DNA of 64,000 nt. Origin: Henckelia pumila (taxonomy: Eukaryota; Streptophyta; Magnoliopsida; Lamiales; Gesneriaceae). The DNA lies in NCBI RefSeq assembly GCF_033568475.1, contig NC_133123.1, positions 149,931,753 to 149,995,752 on the forward strand. The letters are read 5' to 3'. Below are positions 12,313 through 22,485 of this stretch, one piece after another. Position 1 is the stretch's first letter. The number at the start of each line of letters is the position of its first letter. The notes below the pieces were generated by a model. The model did no database searches. It was not told where the DNA came from and was given only the letters and a program-made list of their open reading frames with translations. The translations under genes and the position numbers were made by a program.

Positions 12313-12385
12313 AGTTGAAGCTTCGAGTTTGAGTAGTGAATTTGGCTTCTGCAGATAAATTTCAGAGAACACAGCATCAGGATAT
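12313..12385 (-). promoter_or_regulatory. Leader block conserved among R-gene paralogs
   Basis: On the minus strand the block runs from GATGCTGTGTTCTCTGAA through TTTATCTGCAG to the start codon. Near-identical blocks lie before R#2 (about 32421-32490) and at R#4 (about 38335-38390). It could be an upstream exon, a 5' intron end or simply shared ancestry. Confidence 0.45.
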
Positions 12386-14392
12386 TGATAGAATTAGTGT
12401 GGCTGCCACAAGAGTAGTTAATAATTGGATTGTGGGCACTTGTAATTTTTCAACATTATTGCTTTGAAAAGTCCAAAAAACAAAAGTGTTTATTTTGTTT
12501 ATTGACATGATATGAATAGTGTGGTGCCACTGCCTTGATTTAAGGAATGTATTCGAGACTTTCCTTACTTAACAAATGCTTTACACGAGGTAATTTGAAG
12601 TTGGTATAATATTGATTAGGGATGGCAAAAATTCTCTAACTCGAAATCTTGATCTATTTCAAATTACATCTCATTCATATATAAAAAAATCTCAATCCGA
12701 TAGTTTTTTTCGTTCCGAATTTTCGGGATTTCCCATTCCAATTAATATCGGAGAGAGATCGAGAATAAAACTTTATCGCGACGAGATTCTTGACCTTGCT
12801 CGAAGTAAAACTACAATATATTTATTAATAATTTTATTGATGGATTTAGCAAAATATTATTTTGTTTCAACTCATATTACAATTAATAATTGACTTAATT
12901 CGCATAATTGTTTATTGGTGACAAAATCGAATAGTAGAATCACGAAATGATATTTTATTATTGTGTATTATTTAAAATATTTAATTAATAATTTAATTAA
13001 TTCATATTTATAATTATATAATTAGAACAAATATTTAAAATAAGAGATGCAATTTGCCAAATATATTTTAAAAAAATTTATCGAGTAATTTTTATCCGAA
13101 TATTTTATCAATAATTATCCGTTGCACAATATTCTTGTCTTGACAAAACTTGAAACATTATAAGAAATATTTTAATACTATATTTTAAAGTTAAATATTT
13201 ATTTTTTATTTAGAAATATAATCATATTTTAATAAAATAATCTATTTTTTATATTAAAAAAATCTTGAAAATGGAAAAAAAAAATCGGGATTCCTTCTCC
13301 CTACCAGACGGGATCCTGAATTTTTTTTTTTTGGGATGAAAATAGGATAAGAGAGTTATGGGATGGGTCCTCACCCTATTCCACCCCTTATATTGATGGA
13401 TTAAAATGATTACTATATTTATCTCAAACTTTATAATTATAGATGTACTAAATAAAGAAAAATTTTCTAAAACAACTATTTTTGTGAAGATTTTTTCAAT
13501 ATTTTGAAATTGTCCTTAGTCTTTTTGAATAATCCGAAACTTGCCTTTAATTTGATTTTTTTTTTTACTCTTTAGTTTTCTACATGGAGATTTTAAGAAA
13601 AAAAATATATATATTCCAAATCTTTTGGGTACAAAAAAAATAGAAAACATAAAAGAAAAAAAAAACATATGTACGTGGTTTATGCATTTATGACTTGTTA
13701 ATTGCTACTAGACTACGTTGATTTAATTAACAATTAAAAATGAAATTGATTATTTATTAATTGATATATAGTTAAATGAAGGTCAACAAATGTAACCGAA
13801 AAGTTACAATTGGGTAAAAATAAAAATTACTGAAAACGTTTTTGATGTTGTGCATTATTGATAAATTATATATATAGTTATAGTAATTAAAATATAAATA
13901 ATATATACAACGATATTGTTTTTGATTGTGTAAATGAAATATTAAATCAATTATATTAGTAATTAAAATATGAATTATATATACAATGTTATTTTAATTA
14001 TTAAATGCTAAAAAATATAATACACAATATAATGCTATGTTTAAATAATAATAACAATAACCATGAAACGGGTTTAATTCTAAAAACAAAATTTAGGACA
14101 ACTATTTTTATTTTTTTGATTTAAATTATAATCAATCGACCATTGTCACTTCATATTACTAAATTTAGTTTATGCTAATAATGTGTAAATAAGTAAGGTG
14201 TGAATTTAAGATAAGATGCGTTTTTTTTTTTTTTTCATTTAAACAATAAAAATGTAATCGAAATTTATGGATTTTATAAAACGCAAAGCCAACATAAGGG
14301 AACGAGGGAAGTTTTATGTTTTCGAAAGTACGTACCTCGCAAGAATGCATGCATGGCCATGGAAGCTAATCAATAATCATCCTCTCTCTCAT
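12313..14392. other. Non-coding spacer upstream of R#1 (right arm)
   Basis: No gene is seen. Next to R#1 (about 12313-12385) is a leader block also found before R#2 and R#4. It includes TTTATCTGCAG on the minus strand, a possible splice acceptor. A TAGGGATGGCAA word near 12617 resembles a hAT-type terminus, but I found no partner end. The rest is AT-rich. Confidence 0.6.
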
Positions 14393-15486
14393 TCAGGGCA
14401 CTATGACTTGGATGCCCTTGTTTCCGCTGCTCTCTTGTTCCTCGCGTATCTGCTCTGCCCAAGTCTGTGTGGAATCGTTGCACGAAAACACTTCGATTTT
14501 TCTAAGCATCACGAGTTGCCCGAATTCTTGAGGAAATTCCTTCAAATTCAGATCCTCCAGAATCAGGTGCTCAAGGGCTGGAAAGTGTGCTTTATCTGCT
14601 GATCTCCAATGCAACAAATCGGTCTCGTAGATGAACAGCAGTTTCAATTTAACAAATTGATTTTCCATTGGACACCATGTCGGGCCCTCAAATGCGTTGC
14701 ACCCCACCTCAAGTTCCTCAAGATTAGGCAATGAACCCACAATTGTCATGTCTTCCCAAGGTAAGCGGCAGTACATTATAGTCAACTCTTTCAGAGAGAG
14801 AGGGAAGCTGATGCACTTGAAGGGAATTGGGTCTACTGAACCGAATTTTAATGCTTCGAGTTGATGCAAGTGGGCAAGATTCTCTAGGCTGTAAAAGGGC
14901 CAATCCACCCCCAAGGAGGAATCATACATCAGTTTTAATTTTTTTTACATTTGGAAGTCTTTTAATGAGCTCCCTTGTACACCTCAATTTTCGAATCCTG
15001 GCTAGTGTTTGTAGATTTTCCAAAATATGACAATCATGCTCGTCATGGTGCGAACCTGCAGTAGGAGGATCGGGTAAAATAACATGATCCAAACGGAGAT
15101 GCCTAAGTTGTGGCAAGTACCAGATTTGTGACGGTAGAACTATTGGTTTAACTGAAAAGTTGTCATGAACATGTAAGGTCTGTAGACTCCAAAATTGGGA
15201 TATTCTTTGAATTCCACTTGCCCAAGATAGCTAGCATTCGCAGGTTTGCAAGCTGCATAATTTCGGTATCTCGTGGGGGGAATGCATCTGTCTAATTATT
15301 CAATACCCTCAGCAATCTTATACTTGAAGCGAGAGATGTTGTCCAATCAAAGTCACCAGTCATAGTATGTGTTGCTGATGCTGGTCTCAATAAATCAAGT
15401 ACTTGAGTTGTAGATTCCTTGGGTGGTGTAATAAAAAAGAGGCGACGCTCGAATCTTATTTCTAGTGGAATATCTGGCAGGTTGTG
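14393..15486 (-). pseudogene. 3' half (pre-LRR and LRR) of the R#2 resistance pseudogene
   Basis: It begins directly at the Copia#1 target duplication (15482-15486) with HNLPDIPLEIRFERRL, which continues in frame from the 5' half ending at 30584. Pre-LRR and LRR segments follow, ending with GIQVIVP and a stop at 14393. Lesions include a TAG after LLRVLNN near 15292 and frame changes between about 15290 and 14930. Because these occur in both palindrome arms they are real. Total coding length with the 5' half is about 2.58 kb, close to R#1. It is not expected to be functional. Confidence 0.85.
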
Positions 15487-16051
15487 TGTTAGGAATTCGC
15501 CAACCTCCTTGCTCGATCCGCCATCAACTTCTATCGATCTGTTCCTGCAAAATAAAACAAAGGAAAAGAGCAGAGAACAGAAACACAAAGAAAACCAATA
15601 GCAAAGAGTTGCAATAAAAGAGGGAAAATGAAACTGAACAAGAACAAAAACGTTGCTCGAAATACTCGGGGCTCAGACGCTATGCTTTCTCCGATTTAAC
15701 CAAGAACCAAGACGAAGACCAATAAAGATTCCTAGCACCGAGCAGCCTTCGGTTCACGCACACAGCAGATGGAGGCCAGCCAAACACAAACGAGCAAGAG
15801 AGGAAACAACACACAGAGATCTGCACAAAGCAGGGGAAGAGCAAAGGCAACAAGAACACTAAGTCAAGGAAGAAGGAAGCACAACAAGCAACCTTCAACC
15901 TCTCTCGGCCTTTCTCTTAAATCGCACAGCACGTTCCTCTCAATCTCTAACAGGCGGCTCACACTTAGTTTAGGGCTGGAGAGATATATAAATATAGAGG
16001 CTTTAAAATGGGCTTGGGAATATAGGGAATTAGTTGGGCCAAAGTCCAACA
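15487..16051 (-). repeat. Copia#1 3' LTR
   Basis: 565 bp, TGTTGGACTTTGG to CCTAACA on the minus strand. It follows AAAGGTGAGATT, a short polypurine-like tract at about 16052-16063. Relative to the 5' LTR it has about 130 bp extra near its start and about 35 bp extra in the middle. Confidence 0.88.
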
Positions 16052-16233
16052 AATCTCACCTTTTGGCCCAACGTCGGTTCACTAGTTCGGAGAATCACCA
16101 ATAGCAATCATCATCGCCCCACAACAAAACACAAAGTTAGTCCTTAAACCAAAACATGTAGCAAACACAAAGTAAGCTACATGCTACAACACAAAGTTCA
16201 CAAATTTTTAAACAAAATCTGAAATTATCATAA

Positions 16234-16250
16234 CACTACAAGAAAATTGC
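16234..16250 (+). repeat. CACTA terminal inverted repeat (gene-distal end)
   Basis: CACTACAAGAAAATTGC matches the usual plant CACTA terminus form CACTACAAGAAAA. Confidence 0.9.
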
Positions 16251-16261
16251 AAAACGACAAG

Positions 16262-16715
16262 GGATATTATCCGTTGTCGTAGGGGGGGATTAAAACTGTT
16301 GTAACTGGGGGTGTTGTAAAAAGCGTGCCCTATAACAACGGTTTATATCCGTTGTCGTAGCCATCCTACCACAACGGTTTTGCAACAGTTTGTAACCGTT
16401 GTCGTAAGTCTCCAAAGACAACGGTTCTGCAACAGTGTAAATCCATTGTCATTGACTATTTAAGACAACGGTTTTGTACAGTTTATATCCGTTGTTGTTT
16501 ATGGCTTAGGACAACATATTTGCAACAGTTTATATCCGTTTTCGTTTGTGGATTACAAGAACGGTTTTGCAACAGTGTATATCCGTTGTCGTTTTTGAAT
16601 GACGACAACGGTTTTTGCAACAGTGTATATCCGTTGTCGTTTGTGATATACGACAACGGTTTTGGCAATAACATAAATCAGTTGTATTTGGAGTCATTAA
16701 AACCGTTGCCTAATT
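16262..16715. repeat. CACTA subterminal dyad array (16.2-kb end)
   Basis: About seven units of roughly 60 bp. Each runs ACAACGGTTTTGCAACAGT, then TATATCCGTTGTCGT, then about 18 variable bases. Units are thus short imperfect palindromes in series. In CACTA elements, subterminal repeats bind the element's own TNPA-type protein; that role is inferred here. Confidence 0.85.
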
Positions 16716-18309
16716 AATCTTCATACGAACTATAAATATTAATAAAGAAATCAATATAAAATAAAATATTTACTATATTGAATCCATGAAAATATTCAAG
16801 TTCCAAAATAGTTACACACATCTAATTTGGAAGATAATACTACGTAATCGAAACTCAAAATATCCCATCTAATATAATATAAATGTAACAAAAGTAGTTC
16901 CAAAAGATGGTTATATCAAAACATAAATCATCATGTGTTTGTTCTTGATAACGATGTTCACGAGCTGACTTCTACGTATTACCAAGGCGATCTGAAACAC
17001 AGCTCAATCCTTGCATCAAAACCCCTTATGCATTACTCCCGAATTACCTACAAGAAAACACATTCTCAGTCCAAAATTATCAACAAAATCTTAGACCAAT
17101 TTAAACATGGAATCCAATCTCAACTATCAAACTAATATCTCGCCTGTCATGGAAAAAAATAAAAGAAAAAAACTCAGCAACTCCAAAAGGGAAGGCAGTG
17201 CAGATTTTATTCAACTCATTTTTGCATTTGTATTGAATTCATAAAATATAGTAGGCACAGTTGACAAACCGTGGGCTCCGACCAACCCACAGGCCACAAG
17301 CTAAACCATGGATTTGGCACTTTCAAGTTCCACTCCACAACATCCCAATAACTCAAACCACACACCATTTCAAGTTCCACTCCACATCCCAATAAGCTAG
17401 CCTCCCAACTTTAATTCATACTAGCATGGATCTGCCTTCTTGTTTGATATCATAAGCAAATTAACATTATTTTAGGTACATGTAAAATAAGCTATGCATA
17501 TTTAATCTCTCTTATTCTACAGCATATTTCATTTTAACTAAAAGTTGACTAAAGATCCTATGCAGCTAGTTAGGCCTTGTTCGTACCTTAGGGAATCCAA
17601 GCTCATAGAGCCCAAAAACGACAAGAGCCACCAAAGGAACAATAGAAATTGGAGTCAGAAACCTGTAGTTACACATGCATGAGTAATAGCATAATCACTA
17701 TAAGAAGTTAACTTGTTCACACTAAAATCTTGTGTGTATGTGTGTGTCTCAATAATAGATTTGTCAATTGTCTCATTCAAGGTAGATACTATAGCACAAA
17801 ACAAAGTGTCTTACAGACCTATACATTGACACTACCAAAAAGCATCCAAAATTCCAAATCATGATGCATTATCTAACGAAAGCACCTGGTCAAGAGCATG
17901 TGAGATTTCTCCTCAAAAAATAGTCTTTACTTAAGAGGGCTAAAACATTAATGAAGGATAGTTCCCATTAATTCCAGAGTCCAGACCTCTCCTAGCTAGT
18001 GTTTTATTTATGCACCTTCTAATTAATCTTTTACAAAAGAAAAGAAATTTCAATCTTAAGCTTTTTACAGAGTCCAGACCTCTCCCAAATTTATTTTACT
18101 CGAAGATTATAATGATGCACAATGATAATGTGATTTTCAGGAAGTCACGCATAGAAAGTACAACTCGTTAGAGAACCATCATTAATCAACAACACATTAT
18201 GTACAGGGAACTTAATAAAAAAACAAGAGTCGATAATCACAGCAGAAAATAAAAACTCATTAAGCAAAAGTGAACAATAAGAAAATAAAACAATATTAAT
18301 TAAACATAC
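16716..18309. other. CACTA non-coding 3' region
   Basis: No gene is seen between the subterminal array and the stop codon of the peptidase gene. The palindrome arm ends inside it at 17634, in the middle of transposon sequence, with no repeat boundary there. Confidence 0.65.
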
Positions 18310-21300
18310 CTAGTCATAATTAATATAGTCTAGTACGCATTCCGCCCATTCGGATCGCACTTCATCAATTTCTTCATTAGAGTAAACTGTTTTCATGAAC
18401 TGTGAACAAACTCAAATTATATTAGTAAAAAAAAACAATAATGAAGAAGAAACATGATATAAACACACTTATTTGAGAAGATTGAGAATATGTCAAATAT
18501 ACTATTGAGGAAAGTGAATCCTTATCACTGGTAGCATTTCCTTCAACAATTTCTTTCATAAACCTCATCAAATAATACCCACACTATTTTGCATCTGGTT
18601 GGCGAGGACCCTATATTATCAAAAAATTGTCAATGATTAATACATGTATAAATATTTGTCAATTTATCACAGATAAACATATATAAGAAATACCTTTATC
18701 ACTTCCCATGTAGGCTTTTTTTTCCCTTTCCTCTCCTTGTTCGAATTAAACAATCTCAAGGTCCTTCATATAGCAACAAGATTCGACATGAGTGTTCCAT
18801 TGGCTAAATTAAATGCTTAATTAAGAAAAGAATATATACTCACATATCCACTACATATTTCCAGTCCTCATAGCGATTGCGATGACTAAGTGAATCCAAC
18901 AAATAAACCACCTCCACATAAGGATCGATGACAGTGAGAATCCAATGACAACTATAGGCACAAAACAGATAGTCAATTAACACGTTTCGCAAAATTGTTG
19001 AAAAAAATCAATTATAAGTGATATTGTATTTTTGATTTACCCAACATTGTATGACACCAAAACTAATTGATTTCTTGCTGCACCACTTAGCCTATCTGCC
19101 AAAACACTTTCCCAGCTATTCAAGTGTTCAATTTTTTCATTTTTATCAAGTTTGGATACATATGGCATGATTGGGATGGTGTGTGGATTCATAAATCTAA
19201 ATTTTTCGACCTTGTTATCGTTTTTCATCTTTTTGAAGAGAATCCTGCCATTTGAACAGAAAAATGTTACCAGATTAATGAATTTTATACAAAATATATG
19301 CTAAACAATTCAAAGACAAAAAGTTAAATTTAATCGAAAACTTACCACATGTAAACAACTATACAATTGGCAGATATTGGCTCCAACAGATAAAAAGGTG
19401 TGATATCTTCAAGGTCCACAAGTAGTTCGTACTCATCGTCAAATAAATCATGATCAAGAAACATTGATATATGTTTTCCAGGTATTTCCAGCCCACGCTT
19501 AGCATAACAGTACAAAATATGCAATGATCTCAGCACATTGGATGACAAAACAGGATTACTTTTTTTCTCAACAATTTTCTTCCTTTGAGGCTTCTGAAAA
19601 TCGCACATGTAAATATGTTAGTGGTGAAAAAAGGATGGATACGCACTGAAACTGAACATATTACAACTCTGAAAAAATCTTATATATTAACTAACCCGAA
19701 CCAACATTTTTACCTCATATTTCATCACTACCAAGTGTGCAGGCCAAGCCACATGGGTTCCTATAGCATCACCAACAATATCACATTTGTTTGGTATTAG
19801 AAATGGCAACAGTGCTGATTTCTCCACAGCCTCATCAACAAAGACGCGCATGCAATTCATGGGTAATGGAGCACCATGAAGTAACTTGCCAGCCCCATTG
19901 ACATCAACAATTGTACCATAGGCAACAACATTGGTCTTAGAAACCAATGTCAAAGCAACCGGCTTACCCTAGAAGACAATCAATCATGTTATACATTGAT
20001 GCAACTTATTCTTGCAATAATATCAAGTAATGTAACCACAATTAAATAAACATATACCTGAAGATACTCATCCTTGCTCAAAACTTTCATGTCATCATCA
20101 ATCAAAGTTTCATAATTTGGGACACTCTTTTCTGTTTTGATCTTATCTTCACTCATGGGAGGTAACCTCACTGAGCAACTTCCTTTTTCATCAACCTCAA
20201 TGTCGCATGCACCTTTTCTAAACATTTCTTCAATTTTACGTATGCGTGCATCTTGCTCTGCCATGCGTGCATTTTGTTCTACCATGCGTGCATCTTGCTC
20301 TACCATGCGTGCTTCTTGTTCAGAAATTAGCATCTTTGCCTCTAGCAATTCCTTTTGATGACGAACAATTAATTGACCATCATCAAGAGGTCTATTCCAT
20401 TTTCTACCAACATTAAAGTAGATTGTTGGAGTGATATGACCTCCAACAGCCCTCACATGCCCAGCATGTTCTTCTGAATCGAGTGCATTTGTAAGGATAT
20501 CTTTCTTTGCCCCTTCAAAGTGCAACTTCCCCTCTCGTTTTTTTTTGCACATAATCATCCTGTAATCACCAAACATACAAAATAATTACTAAATCAGTTT
20601 TAATAAATAACAAAGTATTGATTATCATGTATTGATTGCATACAATCTTTTGTACTGCCATTCTCAGATCATCCCCTTCAAATTCACCCTCCTTGTTGAC
20701 CCGTCTTCTCTTCCAAATAAGAGCTCGATTTATCTCATCGTCATCACATAATTCAGATGCCTATAAACAAGGAGCAATCTTAGAATACAGATTTTGGAAC
20801 ATAAATTCTAGCATATAAATAAATGGACAACACAGGAGACACTTCTTCAGCCGGTTGGACAGCTTTATTAATGTGATATTCATAACAAGAATGTACATAA
20901 CACCTTCAATTTTCAACTATGAATGGTCATTCCAGTAAATAAAATTAAGATAAAACAGATAATTAGCTAACTCGTTGTTGTCGATGATTAAACCAGCAGG
21001 TTTAATATACTTACAGTTCATCAGCAAAAAGTGGATATCATTTGAAATACAGACCATAATATAACCAGTCATTTTAGGTTGAAAATAGAATGGGTATTGA
21101 ATTATTGGACAACAATATGTGCCTAAAATCATGCGCAACATGCCATCCATAAGGAAATCTGATTTCCAAATATTAAACTAGTAGTTTCAAAAATATATTA
21201 ATGTGCAATATTAACCAGCAGCTTCAATATACTTACAATTTCATCAGCAAAACGTGCATATCCTTTACGGGAAAGTTGATGAGGGTATACGTTCTGCCTT

Positions 21301-22118
21301 CTTCTCTTCTTTTGCTCATCACTTTTTTTCTAGTTAATTGAACATTTCACATACGTACCAGATTTCAATAGAACTAATGATATTGTAATTGACTTATTTG
21401 TAAAAGACAAATTATGAATCTTACCATGAAGTCGTCAGTCATGCGGCTGATTACGAAAGAACTCCAGTCATCTCGTGTAATACCATAGCCAATCGGTGGA
21501 TCTTTCAACTCATCTGGTTTATCCATCTTGCTGAAAATGAACTTTTGAGTAAGAAAAGCTTTATATTGACGCCATTTATTATTTGCTGAACTTAGACATC
21601 CCTTCTTCCAGCTTTGGTCAATATTGTACGTCAGCTGTAGAAAATTATTAAAAAAAACAGCACATTCAATATATCGTAACCATTTGAGAGCTAATTGAAA
21701 TTGTGTAAGCATTATAACTTACATTCACCGATTCCCATATTAACTCTTTAACATTATTTGGAACCTGCTTCCAGGTCTTGCAGCTTATCTTAATCTTCTC
21801 TCGAACGAGCACGCCGATATAACTTTGCATTTCACCCGCAAATTCTCCAATTGGCTGTCCAATCTTGTTGAACTTTACATCCTTCCTAATTCCATGCACC
21901 CTTTGCCTAACAAGCTTATCCAAACGTGTACGACCTCTACATGTCCTTGTTGATTCGGTCTCTGTAGATTCAATTACTGTTTGACCCTCACAACTATTGT
22001 TAGTCGCAGAATATGCAGTACTATTTCCTTTAGCCTTATCAATCCTCCGTAATATATTGCTCTTCTCAACCTTTTCATCAACTTGATACCCTATAGGAAG
22101 CTTTCCACGAGCTGCCAT
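18310..22118 (-). pseudogene. CACTA second gene: coiled-coil protein with C-terminal Ulp1-like (C48) peptidase
   Basis: Start MAARGKLPIGYQ at 22118. Exons inferred by eye: about 22118-21722 (donor GTAAGT), 21640-21424 (LTYNIDQSWKKG to DDFM), 21330-21240 (SDEQKKRRRQNVY), 20760-20640 (ASELCDDDEINRAL), 20576-20057 (IYFNVGRKWNRPLDDG, coiled coil), 19968-19715, 19605-19345, 19230-19040, 18985-18845 (CHWILTVIDPYVEVVYLLDS), then 18613-18500 and 18400-18310. The N-terminal part resembles CACTA-associated transposase_24-type proteins. The C-terminal part matches Ulp1-like peptidases, with catalytic His in CHW and Cys in CGYY. A TAG at 18584-18586 stands directly before the CGYY cysteine codon, so the product would lose its nucleophile. 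Exon ends are approximate. Confidence 0.78.
20235..20345 (-). repeat. 21-bp tandem repeats coding a heptad coiled coil
   Basis: About five 21-bp units coding variants of ARMVEQD, one heptad each, inside the second CACTA gene. They predict a short coiled coil, probably for multimerisation, and could change copy number by slippage. Confidence 0.8.
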
Positions 22119-22485
22119 AGTGTCATCAAAGAAATGAGGAGATTATTGAATGCCGAAACCTTGTCAAGCTCCTCAATGACCCAATTCCTGCAAAAAAAAA
22201 ATAGACAACTTGTTAGGCATGAATATTGGTGACGCTGCTGATAATCATTATGCACAGATGAAATTAGAAGGCAATGGTGAATTGGGTTATTCAAATCTCT
22301 ACGCATTTTATGTCCTAAGAAATTAACAATAAGATAAAGATTTATGAAGGGGACCATAGATACGCAATATTATAAAATTTCTATTTGGGACATTAAATAT
22401 TAAACAAAAAGGCAGAGTAGTGTATATATATATATCAACATCTAAAGACAAAAACAACATTGGTAGTATAAACAAAATATTACAT

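Larger units (their letters stand above)
1..17634. repeat. Giant inverted repeat (palindrome), two arms of about 8.8 kb
   Basis: The sequence from the window start to about 8775 reappears as its reverse complement from about 8830 to 17634; the first ten bases pair with 17625-17634. The arms carry the same items in mirror order: CACTA end, Copia#1 3' LTR, R#2 3' half, R#1. The right arm is about 30 bp longer, mainly because the left arm has lost single bases in homopolymers, with a few substitutions. The left end is open, so the palindrome may continue outside the window. It is either a very recent inverted duplication or a fold-back read or assembly artefact. Confidence 0.97.

Noticed and set aside
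12617..13400. Possible hAT MITE starting TAGGGATGGCAA
   Set aside because: No inverted partner end or target duplication was found in the spacer.
15680..16104. Open frames across the Copia#1 LTR
   Set aside because: The same frames recur at 1520-1944 and 30220-30552 only because the LTR is repeated; no protein family is recognised.
16262..16715. Regular spaced repeats resembling a CRISPR array
   Set aside because: Units are degenerate dyads inside a plant CACTA end, with no conserved direct repeat of constant length and no cas genes.
20137..20358. Plus-strand open frame rich in MRASCS repeats
   Set aside because: It is the antisense shadow of the heptad repeats in the minus-strand CACTA gene.
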